This document shows positions 27,601 to 39,600 of a DNA stretch of 64,000 bases, in pieces. A model generated the notes under the pieces. It was not told the DNA's origin, did not search any database, and saw only the letters and a list, made by a program, of their open reading frames with translations. Origin of the DNA: Helopsaltes ochotensis (Eukaryota > Chordata > Aves > Passeriformes > Locustellidae); the NCBI GenBank assembly GCA_013400155.1, contig VXBM01001574.1, forward strand, positions 95,174 through 159,173. Direction: 5' to 3'. Both the position numbers and the translations under genes were made by a program. Position 1 is the first letter of the stretch. The number at the start of each line of letters is the position of its first letter.

Positions 27601-30600
27601 ACATGTTGTGAAGCAGTGCCATGGTCACTGCCAGATTTCAAAACCATTTCAGAAATTGCTGCTAGGCTGGGTTGCACAATTAAGCAATGCTGTGAATGCA
27701 GTAAACTTCTGAGGGTATCAAAAGAGGAAAATGTAATTTTCCTCAGGATTTTGAGACAGAAAAATATATAGAATTACTTAGGGGGGGAGTGTTAATTTTT
27801 TTGGCACATTGCTAAGTTTGGAGAGTAGCTTTGATATACACTCAGTTTGCACACTGCCAAAGGAAGCTTTGGTTTTGGTTGGGGGATTTGGGGTATATTT
27901 AACTGTCATCGTTAAGTAGTGAATATTTTTCAGAGCTGTTGATTTCAGCCTTTCAGATAAATAAAACAAATCCATGGAGATTCCTTTCTCCTTGAAAGGA
28001 GAGGGAAAATGAAGTGTTGTTAGCAAAGTGAAAACATGATATTGGCAGAAAGGCCTTTTTCATCTCTGGAGTTTCATGAGGATCTGTTTAACTGAGGTGA
28101 CAGTCTGGAGGCTGGTTTGTGCTGACTGCAGTCTCCATTAAGCTGCCTGAAGTCGTTTGCTTTGGGATCGTAGTGGTCTTAAAAACTGCGTAACTGATGT
28201 GGGCAATGAGAGAATTGCAACAGCTCAAATATAATGCTTTGTCATACTGGGTAAAGCTGAAATGATTAATGACTTGAATATTCAATACTTGAGCACTTCT
28301 TGACATTGAGGAAAATACATAAATGGGAAGGCAGGATGCTGCGATAGCAGCCCATCTTAGAATGAAACAGTTGGTACCCAGCATTCCCACTGCACGCTCT
28401 GTTTTGGATTGGGTGGTTTTTTTGTGGGTTTGGTTTGTTTTTTATTTCTGGGAGGCAACTTAACTGAATGTAACTTAAATGTGTTAAAATCAATGAACAG
28501 GCATTTTGTCAGCTGTCATGTTTAAAATACTTATCACCCAGCTGCACTGGTGTTCTGCATGTAGCGATAGTATGGCTGCATTATGTAGGAACACAGGATT
28601 CATCCAGAGGACTCACTGCTTCTTGTTACTCTCTTCTCTGTATTTCCCCTCTCGGCAAGGTTTTTGAAACTCTCTACAAATGCTTGCAGAAAGCATCAAG
28701 GTTAAAGACAGGCTTCTGCAGATTTCTAAATTGTTAATAATTTACTGATAACCGCACAATGTCTTAAGTTTTGGACCAGATAAAGTATTTATTCAAATTT
28801 TCGCTTATTTATGGACTGTCAGGAGAAGCAGCAAGCTTTAATGTTGTTAGAAGTATTTAAGGAGGATTTTAACTAGAAAAGTCTAAATAGAAATTGTATG
28901 CGTTTTGCTCACAGCTTTGCTCTTTTCAGAGCAGCCATGTTCTTATTAGTCATGCTATTTCCCTTCCCTTTTCTGATAACAAAAAAACCCCCCAAAACTT
29001 GTCAGAATCAACAGATATCCTAGAGTATTCAGAACATGCACAATGTAACATTTTGAGAATGACTTGATTTGATGCATGCCAGACCATTAAAACTGTCTTA
29101 AAATATGAATAAATTTGTCCTTGTGGTAACACAAAACATTTAGTACATTTAGAGCCAGAGCATTGGTGCTCTGAGAGACACTAATAGACCTATAGAGGGA
29201 AAAAAATAGTGATTTTCAAACACAAGTAAATAGTTAGCTTTTTAGTGACCACATAAATAGGTGTCACATTAGTTAATTGTTTGTCAATGATTCCCCTTTA
29301 AAAATTTAGGTACCTCCATTATAAGCACTCATATTTCATTGCACATGTAAGCTTACCTACATAACATGTCTAAAGTCCAATAGAAGTAAGCGCTTTGGTG
29401 GTTTTAAAATGTTTCTTATATGTTGCGTTTAAACAAATGAAAGTTCTTCTTTGTTCAGATTTGTTTTGATTTCAAAGCTTAGTTTAGTAAGCAGTGAGGA
29501 CCTCAGCATAAGACACTACTTTTCTTTTGCAGAGGTATTTGAGTGTTCATAACAAGGGCTTGAACTTCCTATTCCAGCAATAAACTTTTTGTAATGAACT
29601 CACTGGAATTTGCAATAAAGGATAAATTTGATTGAGAAGGTTGAGAAAGAAAAGTATCTATTGAGTTAGATCAACTAAACAGAGGGAAGTAACAAAGTAA
29701 CAAGAATACAATTTACTTAGAAACTCACAGAATGTAAACCCGCAGTAATCCTGACCTGCTGCTGTGTGCTGTTTCAAAGCAATAAAATGTACTGGTGCAA
29801 GCTGTAAATATTAAAGTAAATAAGTAAGCAATTGACATTATACATCTTTGAATTATTGGAAATAACACATGGTAGAATTCTCTTTTGTCCTCACTGTTGC
29901 TTCAAATCATCAAAATACTGTTTATGAAAATTCCTAGGGGAAGAAAAATATATTAAAAGTTTGAACACAGATAATTTATGGTGCTTTGTTATGAAGATGC
30001 CTGCAGAGTTGTAATTATCCCCAAAACAGACATTATAAACCCTTGAAATTTCAAAATATAATCATATTTTTGAAGTTTCAAATTTATTAAGGTATGGAAA
30101 TATGGAAGTGTCTTGCTGGGCAGTTTTATCTCCAGCTACAGTGACATCTTGAGGCAGAAAATAAAACCACCTGGGTTTTGTTAAAACAGCAGTAATCGTT
30201 GAAATTCATTAATCATAATTAAGAAGATACTGTAAAAGGAGAAGTAAAATGCCTAAGAGCAAAAGGTAGCAGAATTGTGGAGTCACATTGCCATTTGAGG
30301 TTTGTAATTTGTTATCTCAGCTCCTTCAGCAGAGTTAACACTTCTGTGGCACCTGATTATTTAGAATTTGAGCAGCCTTGAGGAGCAGATCATTTTTCCC
30401 GAGAAACCTCCACCTGTGCTCTGCAGGCATCTCAGTTAGTGTTTTTGTTATCTGTCAGTGTAATCCACCAAGAGGACATCTGTAAAAATAAGCTTATTGA
30501 TTAATTTTTAATTCATTTGAACAGTGAGATAATTCAGTTCTGGGTCTTCTGTGTTTCCTTGTAAACAATACATTTTAAACAACTCAAAGGGTAAATGAAG

Positions 30601-33600
30601 GACTTTGCAACTACAAAATCAAGTCGGGGGGATGGATGGAAGGGGGTGGTGAAGACATAATTTAAGTGTGAAAAGTTTAAAGAAGTGAAGGACTGAATGA
30701 AGAAGAATGGTCATTTATTAGGAGGGTCCAATTCTGCTTAATTTCACAAGGGTAAGAACTGGCAGTATAATGTATAGGTTAAGGAATAGGCTGATAAGCA
30801 GAGAACACAAAACATATTGCCTTAACAGTGAGGGCAGGACGGGGAGGAAACCAGATTGGGGAAAAACTGAAGAGTTTCTCCTTTATGGTTTCAATAACAG
30901 AGATTACACAAATGTGCAATTTGCAATCCTGTAGTTGAAACAATTCCTAATGTTTCATTCACTGTGACAGAGAGGCAAGGGCATAATTTTAACATGCAAA
31001 CTCATGAGAAAGCTGCCAGTAGTAATGCAAGGAGCACTTGAGTCACAATGCAAACTGTAAAAAGGACTGTTAGTGTTTCTAATTGAGTACTCAAGTATTT
31101 ATACAGTTGTTGCATTGAAGGAATAATTTCCCACAAGATGGAGAAAAAAGTAATGTGGCTGAAGGCTTTACTGCAGTGAGGTCTGTAAGCAGAGCCTTAG
31201 GTAAAAGCTTAAAAAGAAAAATTGCCAGGAACCGTATCAGCTATAAAAAGTTACTCTGGCTCTAAGAGCTTATGGGTACATGACGTATTGTATGCCATGC
31301 CAGCTTTACTTATAGTAAATTCATTTCTTTAAGTATCTGTGATATGCTTATTTACCTTTAGTTTCCCTCTCCTTTTTTGTCCACTACAGCCTCCAATCAG
31401 GTTGTCTCCGTTTTTTTGTTTCAAATTTTTTTTTCCTCTCCCATGTAACATCTCCCATTGCTCCCTTTGATAACATATATTTGTAGCTACTTTTTCTCTT
31501 TCCAGCCTTTTCTGTTGCACTGTCTCTCTGTGCCCTACCTTGATGGAAAGAAATAAATTACTATTTGAATTGCAGAAATACATTCTAGAATGAAATGAAA
31601 TTTCCATTTACTTAAAAGAAAAACTGTACCAGCTCCAAACAATTATCCATCAGTAATGCATTTTCAACTAATCAAAGTTCACATTCTTTTAGCCTTTTTG
31701 ATTGTTTTCAGATACTGTATATTGGTTTATATTGAGAATATTAATCACAGTAAGAAGAAACAATAATCCCTATAGTGATAAATATCACAGACTTATAGAA
31801 TGATTTGAATTGGAGGGGATCTTAAAGACCATCTCATTCTTCCCCCCTGTCATGTACAGGGAAACCTTTCACTTGCTCAGAGCTCCATCCAGTCTGACCT
31901 TGAAAGCTTGCGGGGATGGGGCATCCACAACCTGTCTGGGCTATGAGTTCCAGTGCCTCACCACCCTCACAGGAAAGAACTTTTTTCTAATATCTGATCT
32001 AAAACTATACCCTCTTTCAGTTTGAAGCCATTCCCCCTTGTCCTGTCACTACATGCCCTTGTAAAAAGTCCCTCTCCATCTTTCCTGTAGGCTCCTTTTG
32101 GGTACTGGAAGGCTGCAGTTAGGTCACACCAAAGCCGCCTCTTCTCCAGGCTGAACAATCCAAATTCCATCAGGAATTTTCCTCATAGGAGAGGTGCTAC
32201 ATACCTCCACCTGATCTGCAGGAAGGAATTATTTGTAGTTGGGGAGCAAGTTGAAATAGACCTGCAATTCAAATAAATATGTCCCTTGAAGTGAGGACAT
32301 AATTATATCAAAATAAAAATAAGTTTATTTTAAGTATGAAATTGAGAATCAATTGTACCAGACAGAGCTTTTCACTTGGGTGGATCTTTGCCACCACACC
32401 ACATATTCTCCTTTTATGATAACTTGTTTTACTCACTTGATTTCCCTGCCAGAACTGCACCCAAAGCACTGCAGATAGCAAGCAGCATTCCCCTATGGGA
32501 ACATAACCCTTCCTTCCTATGCTGCTCTTAAACTTCAGATTTCATGTCTGGGTAAAAATGTGTAGTGACCTAGCGTGCCATTAATAAAGACATACACACT
32601 GGTATAGGTATTTTCTAGCACTCAGGGACCCAGGATTGTACAAAGCATGACAAGGCAATCTGAGAGTCTGTAATATATCCAATAATTACCTCATAAAAAT
32701 AGCTTTAAATGAGATGGTTACATAAAAAAATTACTTTTAATAGACATATGTACTAGTTCTTAATAGGCCCCATTTATAAAACAGATGATTTGCTTGACTA
32801 AGCACGAATGCTTAAATTGGAAACATATTTTTATTTTGTGACATTCTTGGTATCAATCAACATCAATTTGTTAGTTTCTTGACACTAGTTTCTTAGAATA
32901 ATTTTAAAACTCTTGGAAGTCATCCTTTTTCAGCCTGAACTTTAATCTTGAGCCAAAAGGGAGAAAAAAACTCACCAACACTAATTGGTATCACAAAACC
33001 CATTTTTATATTGCAAGAATGAATTCTGGTCTAGTTAATATAATTCAAAAGTGGATCATTTCTGTTGTGTCGGTCAGATAAACCAATCATTGTTTTTCAG
33101 TCATTATTTCAAAAAAAAATGCAGCATTGGTAAATTGATTTATCTATTTTTATAGTTGTTTACTTTTTAAATAAATTCTGACCCAACAGCTAAGTGACCA
33201 GTAGAGTTATTGCCTATTTTTAGAAGTGTTCTTTTGGTGAGATGGGAGATACCATGCTGAAAGGTCAAATGAAATGTCATTAAAGTTTTTCCTTTCTCAA
33301 CTTGGTTTTAGGTAGCTTGTTGTTAGAATGCCCAAATAGGTCTGAAAGCTATTTCCCACAAAATTGTTGTGTGTTTTCTCACCTTTGCCCTTTCACATCT
33401 CATTCTTCTTTTTATAGGTTAAATTATGCAGGATTTTTTAAAAGCAGAATTTGTTTAAAGCACAGGAATTTTCATTATTTACTATTGCTGTGAAATTTAG
33501 GTGGTTTACAGTAGGTACCTAGGGTAAAAGCATGCAATCAACATGGAAACAAGAAGTGGAGAAGTTTTCTGAGCTACTAGTAGCTCTGGATCTGGGCAGA

Positions 33601-36600
33601 AAACTTCCTTACTAAGTGCTTTGCACTAATATTACTGGAAAACAACGTACAGTTTTCAATGTGATGTTCTTGGCAGAAAAAAAACAACAGTATATTAAAT
33701 GGGGAGAAGTAACTGCAATCACTACTTTCTCTTTATAAAACTTCTTTTTAAAAACTGAGTTTTTTATTAATGGTTGTTTGTAGTGATATTTTTTAATGGT
33801 TTTTCTCTTGTATAATGCATGTTGAGTACTGTTTCTGGATCTTATGATTTTAAATGAAGAACCAGAGCACTAATGGATAACTGAATGTATGACAGAGTTA
33901 TCTCCCCTCCGTTGCCTTTTAAAGAATAATACTTACTTTCTTTGTGGGCTTCTAATTATTGTGCTCTTCTGCCTGTCCTTTGTTGCTTTAATTCTGTTTC
34001 TCCCATGATGGAAGGTTGCCTTCCTGGTTTTTGTAGTTAGTGACCATACACTGCTAGCATTGCCAGCTTCCAGTTCCCTCTAGATTTGGGTATTTTATTC
34101 TGCTTGGGTTTTTTTTTTTTTATTCCAGAGATCTCAGTGAGACCCTGCTCTTGACAGATAAATAGAGGATTTCAATTTGGGAGGGGAAATCCCTTGGACT
34201 TTGGGAATGCCATCTAGACTCAGAGGCCTAACATCATTCACTGAGTCAAGTGTTTTGAATATGACTTGTGACTGCATATAATTTACATGAAATTATATCA
34301 ATAACCACCTCCTTTAAGTCAGAATTAAAATGGGAAATACAGAAGCTGAAGTGATGGCTAATAACTATTGAAAGTTCAATTACTATGGAAAGCTACATTA
34401 CCTGAAACTGCTCAAGGTAGAAGGGGGAAAAATAAAATATTTCAAAATTTGAAGTGTATTTTGTAGGTCTTTCCAACATTTTTATGAAGCACACATGTAA
34501 ATTGCTCGAGGTTGAAGCAAAATTAGTCATCATTACTGCTCTTTGTTAATCTGCCTTGGTTTGGCTGCACTTTGAAGTTATGCTGGCTCATACTATCCAT
34601 TGCATTTTGTGAGCAAAGGCAATAGAGAGCAAAACCAATCAACACACAAGATAGCTTTGTGCTTTGCACTTTCCCAAATGGGCCTTTGGTTAGAGATCAT
34701 GTCCTTCTGCAGGCCATAGAGACCCACCTGATCCGAAAGTCGAGCGGGGGCCTGACGTACATCGCCGAGTGGAAGGGCGGATTGCTGGAACACAAGATGG
34801 GACACCTCACTTGTTTTGCTGGAGGCATGTTTGCTCTGGGAGCAGATGGAGCACCCAGTGACAAGACAGGCCATCACATCGAGCTGGGTGCTGAGATTGC
34901 CAGGACTTGCCATGAATCCTATGACCGTACACGTGAGTACCATGTTGCAGAGTTTGGCTGCACAGCTTGCCTTCGTGAAGGCAGCCACTGGTGGTTTTGC
35001 TTAAAGCTGAATGAAGATTGTAGCACGGTGAGAGCTGTTCATCCCTTCTGAGCAAATGCTGCCTTGCTTTAAGATTAACTTTTAAAATGGCTGCTCTGTT
35101 TTATAAATAATTTCTGTGCACCTGAAGTGTATCTCCTCACTGTAATAATTGGCATGACAGTTACATAACAGTAATGAGAAGCTTTCTTCACTATGCCAAT
35201 TTCTGTATAGCTGAATACAAGTAAGAGAGGGACTAATTTATGCATCAATATAGGTATTAATCATGTTTTATGCACAAAAGAATATTTTATACTCAGTTCT
35301 GTTGATACAACGCTGCAAACAATAGAATTGCACAAAGAAAGCGGATATCTCTACAGGACATTTCTTTGGATTTTATCATCTTCTTATAGAAATAACCCTG
35401 GCAGCATTTCAGCTCCCAGAGTATATTTTCCAGTTTGATATAGAAAAGTAAATATCCTCATCTTTTAGGCAAAATTTCACTTGTTGCTGGTTACATGAAG
35501 TCTTCCAGAATGCAAATATTAGCATCACTGTTTAAACTGTAACTGCCATTTAAGGCATTTGTGAAGAACAGCTCTCTCCTACTCCAAATTATTTATAAAA
35601 TATTAAAAAACAGGAGGAGCTGCAGTATCTTTCATAAATTATATTGTTTTGGATAACCTGGCTTTGTGCCACATAAAGCCTAGTTTGATTTGGTAATCTG
35701 GGGAGTTTACATAATTTGAAACCTTTTTTAATGCCTTTATTTAGTCTGTGTGTTTTTATTGGCTAGGAATGAAACTGGGACCAGAAGCCTTCAGATTTGA
35801 TGGTGGTGTTGAGGCCATTGCTACAAGACAAAATGAGAAATACTACATCCTACGACCAGAAGTCATAGAGACCTACATGTACATGTGGCGCCTCACTCAC
35901 GATCCAAAGTACAGGGAGTGGGGATGGGAAGCTGTTGAGGTAGTGTTCTATTGGACTTCTTTGTTGTTAAATCCTAGTAATATTGTTCTGAATGATACCT
36001 GGACATCGTTCAGCAGTTGGAGACTGAATATTTATTTTAAATCAGTGATATCAATTCATATTTCCAGGAATTCATTTGCCAAATAGATGACATTTTGACA
36101 AAATCAAATACTGCTGATGTTGTATAATAAAAAAAGTACCTTGTAATTTCTCCTTCTTAAGTACTTCTAGGATTAGGGGTCACATTTGGATGTACTGTCC
36201 AAGACGTTGAGTGTTGCTGCATTTGAATGGAAGGTGCATACATGTGTCAGATTTGAGCCTTAGATATGGAAATAAGTTTTATGAAATGTATTTTCAGTAA
36301 CTGTATGAAGATGATTTTAATTAAGGTGACAAAGGCCAGGATGAAGGACTAGATAGTACCAAAAATAAAACCATGTCACTTTCAAGAAGCATAAGTTATT
36401 TGGACAAAACTCCCTAGATGATAGCAATCTCTTCTAGATTTGAATTTTTTTTTTTGTCCCTCTGGCCTTTGAGCTTCAACCAGTCATGCTGAACCTAGCT
36501 ATTTGTGTTTTTCTAGCACAAGCCTTCAAAAGGTCAGCTAGTTTGCACTGCAAAAACTGGGCTTGCCAAATCCATTGTTTCCCTTTTTTCAGCAGTTCAT

Positions 36601-39600
36601 CACTCTTACTCCTACAGTTGAGAGTCTTTAGATTTACCATGTTTCATCCTCCAGGTATGGGTCCTCATTACACTTCACTGGAGTTCACTTCTGTCCTTCT
36701 CACACTGATATTGCCCTTGCTAAATTATTGGACATCTGATAGGAAATACAGCAAGCTGAAGAACATTATTTTTCTGGCTCTGTGTACTTAAGAAAAATGG
36801 AAAAAAAAATCAAAACTTTCTGCAGTATTTTGTTCACAGTTACCTCTCCTGTGCAGAGGTATTGCTTTCCAGGATTTTCATGTCCTGTTTGTCAGTTTAC
36901 CCAGCACCTCTTGCTTCTAGAGCTGTATGGTTACAACCTTCTTGGAGGGGCTTACACCACTATTATAGAAGGTTGCTCTCCTCTGAGGGTAGAACATGTA
37001 GACTCGCATCCTAGAATTTCTCATCCCTAAGGGACCCTATTAGAGAGCTGTTACTGGATTATGACCCCATAAACCCAAATCCCTCCACAGGAACCAAGAT
37101 CTGTAAATGTATTGAGTATTCACTGTGTAGATACTGATCAAATCAGAAATGTGCAAATGCTGTTGAGCATTGTGGAAGAAAGGGTATTTCAAGTCTGGTA
37201 ATTAGATATCCTCCAGGAATTAAATTTAAGACAAAGTCTGCTTTCCAAAAAAGAATAGTAGTATTAACTATGCTTATACTCTCAAACTTCGTGCCTGAAT
37301 ACTCACAATTGTTTCATACCTGCATTGAGCACTGTATTCAGCTAGGTAGTGTAGTTATTTAGGGCATTGTATTTGCCTCCCTCAGGTATTGGCTCTGGGG
37401 TCCTGAAACAATATCCTCATGAATTACTAATTCCAAAGCAATTGGGGTTTTAAAACCTCTAATTTAGAGGGCTGTTCCCTTACTTTTCTCTTTGCTAACA
37501 CCACCCATAGGCACACATTTTATTACTGGAGTCTTCCCAGGCAGATTATAATTGGCATATTGACAATGGCTGTTTGTGGAAGTCATCCCATCAGGTTTCA
37601 GCAATGCCAACTGTTCCTTCTCCAGGCGATGTTTTTCCTGACTCATTGTTACTGCCCACACTGATAACATTGTTATAAACAATTGAAATGTTTTCCTTAT
37701 TATTATTCTTTACCCATTTGGTTCAGTTTGTTTGTGTTTCTTTCAAGTTGGTACACATGTTTACCTCCTTCTCACTCCCCACGTGTTCCTTGTTTAACAT
37801 TCCTGTGGTTATTCTCAATCTGGCTCTAACACAGCCTGTGTGTGGGAGATGCAGATGGTCCCATTCTGCCCGGGGCCCATCTTCCACTGTCCTAATGTGC
37901 AGTTGGGTGTTTCACAAAAACAAAGCTTCCAGCTTTCCAGAAGTTATGCAGTCAGTTGTCGGTTTAAAATCTTTTTTCTTCCTGTTCTCTCTTGGTGTTT
38001 ATAGCCATACAGCTCTACCTAATACAGTATTTTTTTGTTACAGCATATATCATGCTAGCTTAGTGTAAGTATCTCATAAATTCTGTTCCCTCTTGCTCTT
38101 TAAAGTTGCCCCAAAGAGCACCTGACCCTTTCTGTCCTTGGAGAGGCCCCCAGCCACTGAGGGTCATTGGTTTAATTTACCAGTACCTGTTGAACCTGAG
38201 ATTGAAACAAGAAAAAAGAAGAAACAAATGATCAGACCATTTGGGTTTTGTCCGAAAAAAGTTGTTCTTCAGGTGTTTCATGTCCATTTTCAACTCATTA
38301 CTCTGGAAATAAGAACTCATTAGGTTTTTTTCCCAGTGCCCTTGTAGTAGAAAAGGAGGCTGTTCTAGAGTCATGACTTCTAAACTCTCTGACAAGTCTC
38401 TTAAGTCTTTCTCTAACTTTATAGACTAAAAATATGCTATGACCTCTCCTTTTTTTCTTGGTGAATTTGCTTTGCTGCTTTGAGTCCAAGATAATTTTGT
38501 ATGTACTTCAGCAGCTGGAGAAAATGCAGTTATGACCACCAGCAATATCCACTGTTACTGAGTCAGAAAGGTTTTATCTGCTTAGCTCATGAAAGCCTCC
38601 CTTTCTGCATTTTAAATGTGGCACATATTTTAAATTCGTAGCACTTCCTTTGTTTTTCCCTTTATGATAGTTTGAGACTGTCAGCCAGTTTTCACTGTGC
38701 TTGATGTTTTCCATTACTGTATCATAACTGAACCTAGCCACCCTCATTTTCTGAGAACTACTTATTTAAAATGTGTTTGATTGTTTCTTTCTGCCCACGA
38801 CTACCCCTATCACTGGGAACATCACTGTACTCTCAAACTGCAGGAAAGGGCACAAAAGCCCATCACTGCCAGGACGGTTGACAACCTAGAGCCTTTTTAT
38901 CCTACTAATCCCGCAGGTGGATGTCCTGTTCCTTTAGTTAGGTGGAAAGTAGCTTTGAGGGATGAGATGCTTCATATTTGCATCAAGTGAATACCACCAG
39001 AAGGCAAATGTGGGGCAAGTTAACCCCTTGGTTTACATCACAGCAGTGCCTCCAGGTACCTTTATGATGCCTCTGAACTCAAAGAAGGCTGTAAGTTCAT
39101 TAGAGCATATAAATGGTAGATGCAATTTGCTTCTATTTTACCTCACCCTGTTTAGAATGCAGATATTTCCTTGCCTAGTAGCCTTACACTTCAAGTTCTG
39201 CTTCTGCTGTGCCTTGAAAAACATCAACTTTTGTTTGACATTGAAAATCCAGACACAGATGCAGCATTTTGAATTCGTTGCAGGTTAAAGTAGACAAGAG
39301 GGAAGGAATACCAGCCAGAGGAAATTACTTCTTTAAACTTAAGTATATTTGTCATTTAGTAAAAGTGTCCAGGAAAATTAAAGAACCTGAAGACACATAG
39401 GAAAAGACAAATAGGCTGTTATATTTTAAAGGGCCTCCTCTAGAGAAAAATCCCTTTTAAATATACGATAGGCAGCTTACTCTCCAGTGAAAACTAAGGA
39501 GAGGCCGACGTGCAAGCCAAATGTGTGCAGACAGCTACAGGGACTGCAGAAAAATCAAGGATGTTGAGAATATCTACTCACAGCAAAACACAGATCTTAA

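Noticed and set aside
34933..35051. Read-through of the GHLTCF exon past its donor as an alternative last exon
   Set aside because: The donor GTGAGT is strong and the next exon continues the protein exactly; the extra frame is chance.
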